Program-made: the position numbers and the translations under genes
Shown here: piece by piece, positions 10,320 through 23,900 of the stretch
How the letters are laid out: every line of letters starts with the position of its first letter
Numbering within the stretch: position 1 is the first letter of the stretch
Assembly: GCA_037974965.1 (NCBI GenBank)
Contig: JBBPFI010000001.1
Location: forward strand, 2,914,001 to 2,978,000
DNA from: Dacryopinax spathularia
Lineage: Eukaryota; Basidiomycota; Dacrymycetes; Dacrymycetales; Dacrymycetaceae
Direction of reading: 5' to 3'
Length of the DNA stretch: 64,000 bases
The notes under the pieces: model-generated
Databases searched by the model: none
Told to the model about the DNA's origin: nothing
Seen by the model: only the letters and a program-made list of their open reading frames with translations

Positions 10320-13066
10320 ATGTCCCATCGCGCGCACACAACCCAGGCAACCACCACTATGTCCGTAGCAAGCAGCAGCAACTCGCTCTCACCCCGCTCG
10401 CCGCCTTCCGCCTTGCTCTCCTCGAGAGGAGGAGGAGGAGGAGCGGGGAGGAGGATGAGCCTTGGTGCTGATGAGGGGGAGGATGGGAGGCCGAGGAAGA
10501 AGATGCGGAAGGGGACGCATAGTTGTGCGGAGTGTGAGTCCATTTGACGTCTATATCCTCTCTACGGACGAAGTGACGGGTGAGGGGAGCCGGCATCGGC
10601 GGACGACTGCCTTCTTCGCCCTTCCGCGTCTCTCCCCACCCCGTCATAGCTCAAGAGTGAGAAGCGCCAATGCTGACCCTCTCCGTCTGACAGGCCGCCG
10701 CCGTAAAGTCCGCTGCATATTCGCCTCCTCCACCGCCCCAATCTGCAACGAATGCGTCGCCCGCGGAACCCGCTGCGTCTCGCAAGAAGACGACGAGCCC
10801 GTCCCCGACGCGCGGAAGAACCTGCGCGAGCGGGTAGGCCGGCTGGAGGGCCTTGTCGACCAGCTGTTAGCGAGGAACGGGTTCTCGACGGACGATTTGA
10901 GACGGACGGTCGCGGAGACGGGGCTGGACATCGATCTGGCGACGCCGGGGGACGTGCCGCATGATATTGCCGAGCGGAGGGTGAGCGTCTGCGAGGCTGC
11001 TCCGGCGCTGTCGTTGTTCGATAATGCTATCGTACGTCCTTCTCCCCATCCATCCTCATCCAACCGCTCTCCATTCCAGCTTGGCCGATGCTGACCGCAC
11101 CGCGCAGTTCGGGAGAAAAGAAGGCGAAGACGGCCCGAGCCCATGCGAAGACAGCGGCTCCTCCACGCTCGTCGACTCCTCTTCCTCCTCCGCCTGTTCG
11201 CCCATAGCGCCAAGCACAACAGCGAGCAAAACGAAGCTCGATGCCGTGCGGCGCGCCCTCACCCGGACCATCCCGTCCGAACGGGACCTCGACACGCTCT
11301 TCCGGCACGCAGGAGGCTGGTGGGTCATCTGGCGCGACCTCTGCGCCAGCCTAGACAAGGGCACAGACCAGCTCTCGCTCTCCGCTGTCCTGCGCCGTGC
11401 GCTCTCAAAGGGTCATCCGACTATCATTGCCCACGCGCTGCTTTGTATTGCAGTGACGATCCAACAACTTCCGCCGGACTTTGATTATTCCAGCCTTAGT
11501 TTGCCCCTGTCGGCGGACGCGCTCATGAAACACTATATGATGCTCGTCCAGCGGCTCATCATATTCGACGCCGAGTTTGCGAGCTCGTTGGACGGGCTGG
11601 ACTGTATGATCCTGCAAGCGAAGCTGCACCTGAACCTCGGCCAGCCGAGACAAGCATGGACCACGTACAGGCGGGCGATGTCCTTTGCCGTCCTTTTGGG
11701 CATCCACCGCGACCCCGTCCTGAGGGGGGAGAAGGCCACTCCGTTCTGGAAAAGAAGGCGGATGGTCTGGTGGAGGATCTACGAAGGCGATCGCTATCTC
11801 TCCCTCCTCCTCGGCCTGCCGTATGCGGTCAATGACGCCCACTGCAACCTGACGATCGACGACGCCGACGAGGCCGAGACGCCCGAGCTCTTCCGTCGCC
11901 GGGTCACTCGGCTCGCAGGGCGCGTAATCGACAGGAACCAGAACTTCAACGGCCCCGACCTGACACTCACCCTGGAACTAGACCAGGAATTGGAAGAACT
12001 CGGTCACCGCTTGCCCGCCCGGTGGTGGGACGTCACCCAAGCCGAGCATGAGGGCCGTGCGAGCCACTACGACCGCCTTGTCTGCCAATACTGGTACTAC
12101 CAAGTCCGCGCGCTCCTCCACCTGCCCTTCCTCCTCCGTTCGCTCACCGACGCGAGGTTCGAATACTCCCGCCTGCTCTGCCTCGAGTCCTCCCGCCAGA
12201 TGATCAGGCGGTACAACGTCCTCCGGTCCGACCACTGCAGCACCACCTTCCTATGCAAAGTGATCGATTTCCAAGCTTTTACAGCTGCTATGCTTCTCCT
12301 CCTGCACCTTGTCGGGACGGGCAAGCTCTGGACGGCGGACGCGGGAGAACAGCGTACAGACCCGGCGCAGGACGAAGAGGACTCGGGCTATGTGGACAAG
12401 ACGATCGAGCATCTTCGCATGGCCTCGCGGGACGAGAGCAGTATGGTCGCTGCCCAGGCCCTGGAGGTGCTCGACAGCCTACAGCAAGCGAGGAAGGGGA
12501 CGGCAGTCGGGAAATGCACGGGGAACAAGACGCTCGTCATCCCTTTCTTTGGAACTGTCACTATTGGACCCGGGTCGAGCTTGAACGCCGATTGTTCGCT
12601 TAAGCGTGCTCAGGATGGCTCGGCGGCGGCGGGGGCGTCCGCGTCGAATAACGTCCATGTGACATCCACCATTCCAGGGACGAACCACACGTTCAGCATA
12701 AACGTCGACTCGAGCGCGCCCAGGACAAGCATCATAACGCCCTCCGACCCTCCTCTTCCGACCCAGAACCTCCCCTTGCAGGGAACGCAAGACCCGCAAG
12801 TCTCATTCAGCAGTTTCTACGGACCCTACGGCGGTGGAACGGCGAACGACCTCGCCCAGCCCGCGCATTGGATGGCGGGCGGGGACGATCTTTCGTGGCA
12901 GAATATCTTGAGTATGGACCTGGACCAGAATTGGAATCTGACGCTTGGGGCGGGCTTGGGTGCGGGTGCTGCAGGAGGGGGAGGGGGGATAGGGACGGTC
13001 ATGCCCCTTGCGCCGCCAACACAAAATTTGGCGCCTCCTGTTATTAATCTGCCTACTGGGATCTGA
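10320..13066 (+). CDS. Zn2Cys6 transcription factor with fungal-specific TF domain (TF1)
   Basis: Three exons (10320-10533, 10694-11031, 11108-13066) give 836 residues. A basic stretch (RPRKKMRKGT) precedes the binuclear zinc cluster CAECRRRKVRC...CNECVARGTRC, spacing C-x2-C-x6-C-x9-C-x2-C-x6-C. The first intron splits the second Cys codon. A short coiled coil (LRERVGRLEGLVDQLL) likely mediates dimerisation. The fungal-specific domain follows: GGWWVIWRDL, AMSFAVLLGIHRDP, RRMVWWRIYEGDRYLSLLLG. The C-terminus is Gly/Ala/Pro-rich with LSWQNILSMDLDQNWNLTLG, a probable activation segment that is also present in TF2. ATG at 10320 is the first possible start. TF2 at 47418-49976 is a full-length paralogue with matching intron positions. 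Nuclear DNA-binding regulator; targets unknown, though the shared upstream motifs suggest itself and the MFS genes. Confidence 0.93.
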
Positions 13067-13356
13067 GGTGGGATGTGGAGTATGTTATGTGTTGTCTTTC
13101 TGTTGGTCTTTTGTTTGTTGCATGGGTTTGGTTCTAGATGTACGCATTGTTACCGTCGCACACCCTTCAGTCAAAATTGTATTGCATTATCCAATGAATC
13201 ATAAACCTTGGGGATCTGCAATACACCGGTCAAGGATGCAAGAAAACAGAACAGGAACAGCGGGTATGGGAGTACGGGTATGTATGCTGATGAGGAGATC
13301 GTAATGCGTAGAAATGGTTGGCTCCTGGCGAGCATACATCAGTCAAAAAGGGATGT

Positions 13357-14566
13357 CTACGCCAGCTCAACCAGCGAAGATATCGAGGATATCTCAACCC
13401 TCTCTTCCAAGATGACCTCCACCTGCTCGACATCATTCTCATCACCGATCGCTTCGAGCCGGTCGTCAACTTTCTTCTGCTCCGCTTCGAGTTCTTGCTG
13501 TTTTTTCTCCCTCTCGATTTTCCTCTCGAGGGCAGCTTGCGCTTTTGCTTTCTTTCGTTCTTCGGCATCCTGCCGGTCCTGCTGGGCGATTGCTCCATCT
13601 ACGCGGAACAAGAATGAGGACATCGAAGGTGGGGCTTCCATCTCCTGATGCAGCTGCGCGAGACGATGGAAGATCATCACGGACGAATGGGCGTCATTAG
13701 CCGCGTCTATTTACAGTGAGTTACCACCGCACCGCATGTCGCTTCGAGAAACGACTTACACTCCTGCATCGCCTGCGTCATGGGAACCATTTCCCAGTTG
13801 CTTCTCGTGATCCTCCCCTTTATCATCGAGCGCTGAAGGTAAGTCTCGCAGAGCGTCGAAAGCCCGGGCATGTTCTGCTTCGTCTTCTGTTCCCATCTCA
13901 GATGGTCCACCATTTTGGCAAAGTCTCCAAGCTCTAGGAGTGCTTGGAACTGGAGCCGTCGTTCCGAGTGAAGTTTCAGCGCGTCACCTGTTGAGGCGGT
14001 TAGCGCTGGTTCAAAAGAGCTTCGAAGCGTAAGATAATGTGTTGTACCTCGAATTCCTCGCCCAACCTTGATTATGTTCGGATCTTGCAAGAGCTGCTTT
14101 ACGCTTTCGGGAATATCTGCACGCCATTAGCCACATAAAAATAGTTTTGCTCGAGCATGGCACTTACAACGCATCGCTCGGATTTGTATGAGCACAATTG
14201 TATCCGCATCAGCCAGCTGGATTAGAGCGGTCTTGTTTGCAGGCGTGTTCTTCGTGAATACAGGTTTCCATTCAGTGTCGAACCCAATCGGGCTATGCTA
14301 TTCACCACATTCCCGTTAGGCGCTCCAGGTGCATGAGAGCATATCCCATACCTGCGCAAGGTGGGAACGATCCAATCTGCTTGGCGAGGATCGCGAATAT
14401 AATATACTCTGGCCGGCCGGCCGATCGGTGGGTTCCTGTAGCTGTAAATGGGAAACGCAGGAGGGGCCTGCGCGGGTTTTGCCGTCGTCCCATAGTGCGC
14501 TGCGGCTTCTGGCTGGATCGGAGTAGACGAACGCGCAAAGGTCATGTCTGCTGTTGTGTCTGTCAT
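13357..14566 (-). CDS. WRN-type DEDDy 3'-5' exonuclease, stand-alone
   Basis: The gene is split by short introns. Exons read YYIRDPRQADWIVPTLR, then SPIGFDTEWKPVF (ExoI, catalytic Asp and Glu), ALIQLADADTIVLIQI, IIKVGRGIRGDALKLHSE (ExoII Asp) and YAANDAHSSVMIFH (ExoIII, Tyr and Asp), which together give the DEDDy set. The order matches the exonuclease domain of Werner protein and plant or fungal stand-alone homologues. No helicase domain is present. The C-terminus is a charged coiled coil (about 13420-13580, rich in E, K, Q, R) ending SSLVELA. The ATG at 14566 (MTDTTADMTF) is the first true ATG; the upstream frame only has TTG. Expected role is 3'-5' trimming in DNA repair or RNA turnover in the nucleus; which one is not visible. 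Converges with TF1. Confidence 0.85.
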
Positions 14567-14967
14567 TTGTGCTGCACCTTTCGAGAGCCTTTCCAATCTG
14601 TCCCTTGGTATCCTGGGGATTGTAAGAGCAAGAGATACGGGAAAGTTGCGGGAGAATCAAAGCATAAGGAATTGGGTTGCTGCCGCGTCAAAGGGGCTGG
14701 ATGACTAGGTGTCATGCCTCCCAGTCAACACGTGCCGAAGCACGTAGCCTCTTTCCATTTCCCACCTTCCGGGCTCCCTACCGGATCGAGCGCGATATGA
14801 TCCACTGTTTGTGATGGAATATCTACTGAATATTGCTGCTAATCATACAAGGTATGCGTGTGTCTAAATCCACCAAATACAGTTCAAGTAGACGGAGTGG
14901 CTACAATATCTCCCTATTCAATACAGCATTAGGCACGCCAATATCCCAAAAAGAAAACAAAAACAAT
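14567..14967. promoter_or_regulatory. Intergenic region between exonuclease and histidine kinase genes
   Basis: About 400 bp between the 3' end of the kinase gene and the start of the exonuclease gene on the same strand. It contains A-rich sequence near 14945-14965 likely to belong to the kinase 3' end. No coding signal. Confidence 0.4.
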
Positions 14968-17900
14968 TCAAGGAGAATTAGGAGGGTCCGTTTCAAATAG
15001 ACGCAGAATCATAAGCAGATCATCTGGAAGGGTGTCAGATCTCGATCAAATGTAAGGTGCACGCAAATGTGACATACTTTGACGCAAGGGCTTGGTTAAG
15101 AAGTGAGTCATGCCGGCTGAAAGGCAAAGCAACTTTGTCGAATCCTGGCAGTCTGCCGACAGAGCGAAAACTATCATGTACAATTCAGTCTCGCCGTCAT
15201 GCGCGGGTAGCACCGTATTGCTTACTAATTAAGGGACGGCGGACTTTCCGCCTGTTCTCCAGGGCTCTCAGTCTCTTTGTTGCTTCCACACCATCCAAAA
15301 CTGGCATATCTAGAGTTTGCCTCAGTATCAGATCAGACAAGCAGGAGAGAGCACTTACGATGATCAAACAACGCGGCGGTGAAGTAACCAGGAGGATGCT
15401 TCTCCCAGAGCTGCAACGCTTCTTCACCATTACTCGCTGCGGATACAGTGAGGCCATGGCGTTTGAGTTGTCTGACGAGCAGCTGCTGGGCAATAGGATT
15501 GTCTGGAAGGGACCTGATCAGTTCTGAAGGAGTAGAATGACCGTTCGTACGTACCTTCGGCAATGAGAACATTACCAGCATAGGTCGGTGGGCGGGCGAC
15601 AAGACCAGCCGGAATCTTGTCTAGACTTGGGGCTGTCTGTCCGGGCTTAGCACCGTTTGTTTGGCCATTTCGCACGTCCAACATTCGAGAAAGTAACCGA
15701 AGGAACTTTTCTGTTCGTGCGGGCTTTGCCATCCGGGCAATCAGTCCGCCATGGATATAGGTAGGCAATTCTGGGGCAACTGCCTCCACCGCGACGCCAG
15801 CCTTTGCCCCAGGTCTGCGATTCAAGAAGTCCGCTGAGGGAGCACACAGGTGCACCACTTTCGATCCGTTGAGACTTGAGAATTCTTGCAAAAGCTGGGC
15901 GATGTCGTCGATGCGAGACTCCGATTGATCATCGATGACCACAAACTCGATGTGGTCACCATTCGCGCCGGCCCTTCTAAGATATTCTTCAGCTGCCTCG
16001 GTACTTTCCACGACAACGTGCTTCACGCCGGTCAGCGCCGCCTCCAGGAGATCCCTTGTGGTGTCGGTGGGAGAGGATACCAGGACCATTGCATTGGACT
16101 CGATGAGATTCTGGCGATATCCTTGCATAACAGCCTTCTCCTTGGCGGTTTCGGCTGATTCATGGACTGTAACAGGGATTCGGAACCAGAATTGAGAGCC
16201 TCTTCCCAATTCCGAAGTGACACCAACATCTCCATGCATGAGCTTGACGAGGGAGAGACAAATTGAAAGGCCCAAGCCTGTGCCGCCAAATTTACGAGTC
16301 GTGGACTGGTCGACCTGACTGAACGGCTGCCAGAGATGTTTCATGTCTTGCTCGGACATGCCAATGCCCGTATCAGCGACAGTCCACTGTAACACCACTT
16401 GCCCCTCTTCACATGGTATCTCCCCAGATTTGTCCACTTTGCAGATGGCCTTCACTGAACCTTTCTCCGTGAATTTGAGGGCATTACCGAGTAAGTTCAT
16501 GAGAACTAAAAAGACCGCGATCAGCGCGAGCCCACATCTGATGATGATCGCTTACCTTGCTGCAAGCGCGAAAGATCCCCCAAGATGTAAAAAGGAACGT
16601 CTGGGCATACGAAGAAAGAGAGATCCAATCCACGCTTCACGGCCTGGTCCTCAAGGTCAGATAAGCGTACTTGGCACGTTGACCTTAATGCGTACAAGGT
16701 GAGTGAGTAGTTCCACTGCATTGCCAACAAGGTCTTCGACGTTTAATGGGATAGATTCGAGCTTGACCGCAGAAGCCTCCAGCTTCGAATAGTCAAGCAG
16801 CCCGTCGATGATCTGGCTGGAATGAGATTGTGTAAACACCAGCGAACATAAACACCGACCTCCAGAAGCAGCTCGCATGACTGTCGAGCAGTTTGAACAA
16901 GCTCGCGCTGCTCCCAGTCCAATTCTGTGTTGGCCAAAAGGTCAAGCAGGCCATAGAAGGAGCTGAAGGGTGTGCGCAGTTCATGACTCATGGAAGCCAC
17001 TGGTTGCGGAACGTAAGCGTAAGTCACGATCGGATACGATCAAAAAGCTTAGCGTACAGAAATTACTCTTAGTCTGACGCGTCTGTCAGCGCGCGCAAAG
17101 GAACAAGACTAGAGGACATACCTTGGCAGCTTTCAAAGCTTCCTCTCGGCTCCTTCGTGCCTCTTCCAGGGCCTCCTTCTGCGAATTGATCATTCGGATG
17201 TTGTTCCGGGTTGCCTTCGTCACGTCTTGGAATAACAAGCAATTCGTAATGGATATGGAAGCTTGTTGGGCGAGAACAGTCATCATGGTCACCACGGCCG
17301 GGACATATGCGTATGGTTTGGAACTGGCCATGTAAATGCACCCCATCATGTCTCCGCGACCAGCATGATAGATGGGAAAGCACAGGATGGTCCTATCGGT
17401 GCTGTTTTGCGCGGCGACAGAATAGCGAGGATCCTGGGCAGCATCCCGTTGGTACACAGGCTCCTTGGAGTGAATGACTGCGGCCAATTAGATCGAGCAT
17501 ATAAACAGAGTGCCGACGATGCATACCTTGCAGCATGATTTGCACTGCTAGAGGATCCTCCAAGTCGGTCAAAGGGATTGGTTCACTGTCCCTGAATTGA
17601 GGATATGCAAGGGTAAGAAGTCCTCATCACTTACTCATGCATCTGGACTGGTTCTGGAGGATGGATTTCGCTCGACACGGCCATGTCCCCGTGATCTGCG
17701 CGGATGACAATGACTACCTTGTCTGATCCGGAACTAACTGCCATATCTGTTGTCAGTTTCTCGAGCGCTGGTTCAGGGTGAGCATGGTCCTGTAGACGAG
17801 CACGGTCGACCTACAAACCGAGAGATTGATTTCGCTGGAAATGGCCTGAGTCCATTTGACTAGAGATGAATCAAGATCAGAGTCCCATTCCAGATTAAGA

Positions 17901-20900
17901 GCGTTAGCACTTACTGATTTGAGCGAACTGATCGGCCGAAAGGCTCAGGAGATCGCTATCGGCCAAGGTGCCACTTTGGGCAGAAACAGATTGTGGGGCA
18001 AGATGCGCGGGTCCTTGCGCATACTCCACCAGTTCTGTCTGAATGCCCACATCGACAGTCACCGGTCGTTTGAAGACGGAATCGGATTTTTCGCTGGATT
18101 TCTCCATCGTGCTCTGCGGAACTTCTCAGTCGACTGCCGAAGATACAGGAGACACGACGTACAACGATACCCAACGCTCCCCAATGGCTCTCTCTACCAA
18201 TTCCACGGCGCTGCATTTCGCTTCCGAAGCTCCTAGAATGCCGTCAGCTCCACGTCAAGCTTGTGTGTCAAGTATCAACTTACAGCATGCCGCATCGAAT
18301 GAAGTGAGAACCAGCCTGATTCGGGGGTGAGAACGACAAACGGTGCGTAGTGTTTCCGCTTACAAGGTATAGAGCCCAGCCCTCTTCAAAGCTTTACCAT
18401 CCGAGTCAGTGTGCCAGCCAGTGAGAAAGAACAGCTGTTGCTTACATCCAGTCGTTGTCCGACGCCGCCTTTATCGCCGTGTCGTACATTTTCAGAGCCT
18501 CGGACCCTTGAGTAAGAGAAGCCAGCTCCGCATCGACCAATGTGACCCAATGCTTGGTATTCTTCGGCGCAGCCTGAGCCCACCTGACAAAAAGATTGGT
18601 TACAAATCGGCGTAATGAAGACATGTGGACGCACCTTCGAACATATTCCTGATTTCGGTCGACCTGGTCCGCATAACGATGGCGAATGTCGTCGTCTAGG
18701 TTTGAATTGCGCATACATTGGATCATGGCGAGAGAGTGAAAGGTCAGCCCGAACCGCACATGCCGGTAGCTATATGCCATTAGCGCTCGAACTGAAGTCT
18801 GTGCTTTCACGGGACCTACTTCGGATGCCAATTGCGTGACTCGTATATCTGGAAACCCAACTCTGCCGCTTCTGACCAGTATCCTAGACTGTAGAGCGCA
18901 ACGACCTTGTACGTATTATACCTATTGCATAGTCAATGCAGCTGAAGCGGTCAGAAGACCTAGCCTCACGTACCAATTCAAAACAAAAGGAACATTGGCG
19001 GAATGCATGACTACGTTCTCTAAATATTCAGACTCGATGAACTCCTCGCAGTCGAGAGAGTCAGAGGCTTTCGTGTTGATGGTATAACCACCCAGGGCTC
19101 GAGCGCACATCAAAATGGCTTGGTGATAGTGAGCCAGGAACTAACTATAGAAATGTATAACGCACCCATAACAAGAATTTCCGTGTTGTTTCCGGAGATC
19201 CACGTGGTGACATCCTGGTAGGCATCCTCGCAGGCGGTGACAAGCTCGCTCACTGAGGAGCGGTGAGCACAAAGTGCAGCCTCAGCCTGTGGTTACGTAC
19301 GATGTTTGCAAGTGAATAGCTGAGTCTGGACATTGAACAAGGTAGCAAGACTTGCGTAGATCCTGCTTCCTGTAAATATGGAGTCGCAATGCGATATCAT
19401 AGACGTACCGATCACCCGCCGCACGAGAGAGACGGAGTGCAGATTCGGTCCTTGCAAGATTTGATCGAATATGCTCGGCTTCCCAACCTGAGGCAACAGA
19501 GATGTACATGACCTCGTATTTGCTGAGAGAAAGGTTTGAGCGATAGTATGGACGGCAAGTATTGGTGACGCACGCTCTGTCCCCAACGGTGGAATGCTCT
19601 GTAGCCAATTGCATCGCAAGTCTGCCCATCTGCTGCCCAAATTTGTACTGAGACATCCGTTCGGCCGCCACGCCGGCCGCCCAAAGGAATCCGCCAGGGG
19701 TGCCAGTTGATATGCCATATCTAGGTAATGTAAGTCACACGCGCTGAGAAAGTGTTCCGTTGGAACCCACTTCAAGGCCATTTCGATGTTCTAGAAGGCG
19801 GGTTAAGCCTTGTACGATATCACCACATATAATCAAGACGAACCTTCAAGCTCATGATATCGGCCAACCCTTGGCCCTGAGACCAGTGTGCGTTGATGCT
19901 TGTATCGTTGAGCAGGGATACCGTCAGTTCGACTTTCGGATCCGAGCAATGCGGCAGGGTAAGAATTTGAGGGATGCCCTTCTCCAGGATCTGCGTTCGA
20001 ACACGTTCGTACCTGTAAGAAGCGAGATGAGAGAGGTGCATGTCGAGGAAGAAACAGCCATACAAAGCATTCATTTCCGCCTCGGTAACATCCTCCTACA
20101 ACAAAGTTAGGTTTATCTTCCAGTCACCTCAAGCTTAACGCTTACCTGGATCTCTACTCCTAATGCTCGCAACCCATGCATGGTTTTCGTGAGGCCGCCC
20201 TGCCAGGTATGAGAATAGTACTCAAGATAACGACGAAGGCACGTACCCTGAAATCATTCCGCTTCCAGCAATTGCGCGCTTGTAGCCGAGCGACCTGACC
20301 AACATCTTCGGGGGAGAACGCATGTTGAAGAATCTCGTCCAGAACCTGGTCCGAAGACCAGTTGTCCCCAGCCCACGTGAGCAGTTCGGCCGTCTTGAGC
20401 AGAAGCGAGAATGTCTCCTCCCGGTTTTCGGCGTCCCAAGCGTTCTCGGACAGGAGCTGCCGTGCACATTGGCAATATTCTAGGGCGATCTCGTGCGCTC
20501 CTTGGACCGTTGCTTGCGAGCTGACCCGAAGGAATATCTTGAAGAAGGCATTTCGTTTCGGGTGGTCCGGGAGGAGTGGGATACTGCGCTTGGCAAAATC
20601 GGCTATCCTGAAGTAGTCTGGGTTTGTCTGCTGGAGGAGAACTACAGCAATCTACATGCACGAGTGAGAAGGGCAATCAATCGCGGGGAATGGGCAACGC
20701 TACCTTCAGGTTCATGCCCATCACTACTTCAGGTGGCATCTGCTCAGTGAAGGCCACAGCAGCCTGCCTAAAGCGGTCGTCTGTAAACGCAGATCAAGAT
20801 CAGTCGACACGCTCCACACGGCTGAACGCATGAGTACGTACGACTGAACGCGCAAGTCTCGCGTCCACGATGGACCAGCCACCCTTCCGCCAACGCCATC

Positions 20901-23900
20901 TGCAGCCCCTGCATCGACCCCCTGCTCGACTTGAACTCATCCGAATCAGAATCCTCATTCCCGTTCGTCTCCTCCCAATCCATCATCATCGCCACATCGG
21001 TGATCTTGAACGCCGGTCCGAAGAAACAGCCCCAGACGACATAGCGCTGCATCACGTCCGGGAACTCGCGCATGCGCGCGACGAGGAAGTCGACGTCGCC
21101 TGGGTCGGATTGGGAGAAATGCTCGCTGAAGAACTTATCTTGGATTAAGTCGATGTTGTATTGCCAGTGATTTCCTTCCCAGTCAAAGTAGATCTGCCAA
21201 ATGTTGAATAATCTGCTACACACCACGGGCAGGAAGTACTCACATAATTCTGCCGCCGTAGTGCAGTGAGCAGATTCCTCGCCGCAAATGGACTTCCCCT
21301 CGATATCCGATGCACCAGCTTGGTCAGGTTCATACATGTAGCAGGGGGGACCCTCAGCGTCTGTGAGACAAAAGCGCTCATAGCATCTATAGTCAGCGGA
21401 TGGAGCTCGATCCATGTCGTCCGTGTAATCTTGGAGAAGACCTTTCTTATCCGTTCTAGTCGCACTCTATTTGGGCGGTTAGTGGGGGAGCTTGAGAGGA
21501 AGGAGAAAGCTCACTCGGACTCGGAGCGGACGGTGCCGAAGACGATCATTCGTAGCTTTGCAGCTGCCAGTGCTGAGAGGACCTCGAGGGTCGACTCGTT
21601 CGCATTGTGCAGGTCGTCGAAGAACTAGGATCGTGGTTAGCCACAGCCATCCCACACAGTGCGGGTACCCACCAGAGCCAAATGCCGTATATCCGAGCAA
21701 GCCGCAAACACATCCACCATCAGATCTATAAACCTCGCCCTCAACTCGACCGTGCTCCCCGGATGTACCTCCGCAAACGACGTGATATCGTGCAGCGCCA
21801 AAATCCCCTTCAGCTCCGGCGCGGTATTGAACAACAACTGCACATTGGGCAGGTTGGCGCCCAGCCTCGCCCGGAGCTTCTCGACGAATTCGTATGTCTC
21901 GTCTGAGTAGACGCTTGACAGTTGCTGGAGCACACTTGAGAGACAGGAGAAGACGGGCCCGTACGGAGTGGAATCGGCGTGAGAGCACTTGCCGGAACCC
22001 CAGAGCCCGCCTTCCAGCCGCCAGAAAGGCATCGCTTCCATGACGAGCGAGGACTTGCCCATCCCCCCAGGACCCTGTACGACGACTGCGTAGCTCCTTC
22101 CCGACGCTTTGGGCTTCCGGTGGAAGAGCTTCGGTATACGCTTGAGGTTCTCGCCCGTTAGGCTCCCACTACCACCGCCTACTCCATTCCCGTTCCCGCC
22201 AGTACTTGCAGAAGATGAGTTCGTTCGCTCATCCCGGATAAGCTTGTCCAGTCTGTCAGTGGGCATCTGCATCGACCCTGGGCCTGCGCTACCCGGGTGT
22301 TCCTGCCCCGTCGGGGTGGCCCGTGACTCAGTCTTGATATATGCTGTGCCCGGTGGCAACGACTGTGTGGAATCGCTCTTCGCGGAATGGGAGCGCGAGT
22401 CCACATCCTGTTCTTCGTCGATCCCGTTGCCCGTCATGACCGCCATCAACGTGCTCGGCGCTGTGGAATGCGCAAGGGAATGCCTAGAGCCGGAAAAATG
22501 CGACCCTCCTCCGCTGGCCGCAGCGCGTATAACAGCATGGATGATCTCAACCTCTTTCTCCCGCCCGAAGAGCGCGTGCGGCATCGTGAACTCCAAATAC
22601 TTGTCCTGCCTCCCAAGCTCGAAGCTGGGTATAAGCTCGGCAGACAGGTTCTGCGTGGTGGTAGAGGCGATGTTGAGCCATTTCTGACACTGGAGGAAAT
22701 CGTGCTTGAGGCCGATGGCGCTGGAATACCGGTCTTCGGGGTCCTTGGAGAGGAGCTTGTCGATTATGTCCGAGATGACCTTGGGCACGTCTCGTCGCAC
22801 TTCGTGGATCCGTAACGGTCGCTGTTGGCGTACGATACTGACGAATTCTCGCACACCGCCCTCGAACGGTAGGATTCCCTGCCCGGAGAGTAGGATCCAC
22901 AGTACCACACCGAGCGCATACAGGTCCGTCCGATGATCTTCCCGATCAACGATAGTAGCGCTATTGTTGATCTGCTCCGGCGGCATATACGCAATCGCCT
23001 CCTTCACCTTCGCCCAGTCCCGGTCCTCGGACTGCAGTACCAGCCCTGAGGGTCCGCCGAGCGACTCGAGGGACATACTGCGGTTGCCGAAGTGCGCTAG
23101 CCGGACACGGCCGGAGTTGGAGTAGTGGAAGGCGTTGATGCGGACTTCGCGGTGGATGAGGCCTTTGCTATGGACGACTTCTAGGCACTGGGTCGCTTGG
23201 ACTGCGAACCTGTATTCTTCCATCAGCAAACTATTAAATTCTCTCAGGAGGCGGGGTGAACGCACTCTAGGAAGGTGACCAGCTCCATGGAGACTGTATG
23301 CGCCTGCTCGTCCCACACTTCCTCTACTGGGGAGACACTCCCCGATCCTGATCCTGACCCTGATCCTTCTAGTTCAAGTTCGCCCTCCGGTGCGGCCTCC
23401 CCAGGTCTTCGCTGCGGGAACAAGACGGCATTGAGCTTGCTCGGAGGAAAGTACTGCGAGAGGATGTTCTCCCCCGGGTGAGAGAGGAGGAGGACGGTCA
23501 TGTCGCCGTTCAGCTTGGGGATGTTGAAGTAGTCTAGAACGCGGAGGAGCTTGCCGACGGCTTCCTGGTCCTGCGATAGGAGCTTTATTCTGTTCACGCA
23601 TATATCAGTCATCGGCGAGCTGTGAGAAAATAGATAGGACGCACATGTTGAACTCCCGGTCTAATGCGAGTGCGGCAGCAGTATGCGCGGGCGCCATCTT
23701 CGCAAAGACGTTACTCCCATCCTTCAGGTTTATCCCCTGCGCCAGGAGCGTCGCACTCCCCACATCTTCCCACCGATACGCGCGCTGGAACTGGTAGCCA
23801 GGTATACTCAGCACGTCCCCGCGGAAAAATGTGTTGGCGGTGTATCGTGTTCGGCGGCGGGTGGCACGGTCGGACGAGCGGGTGCTGGTCGACTCGCCTG

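Noticed and set aside
22109-22687. Plus-strand open frame of 192 codons antisense to the histidine kinase
   Set aside because: Lies opposite exons with clear kinase and Walker A motifs, and has no motif of its own; it reflects the GC-rich coding strand.
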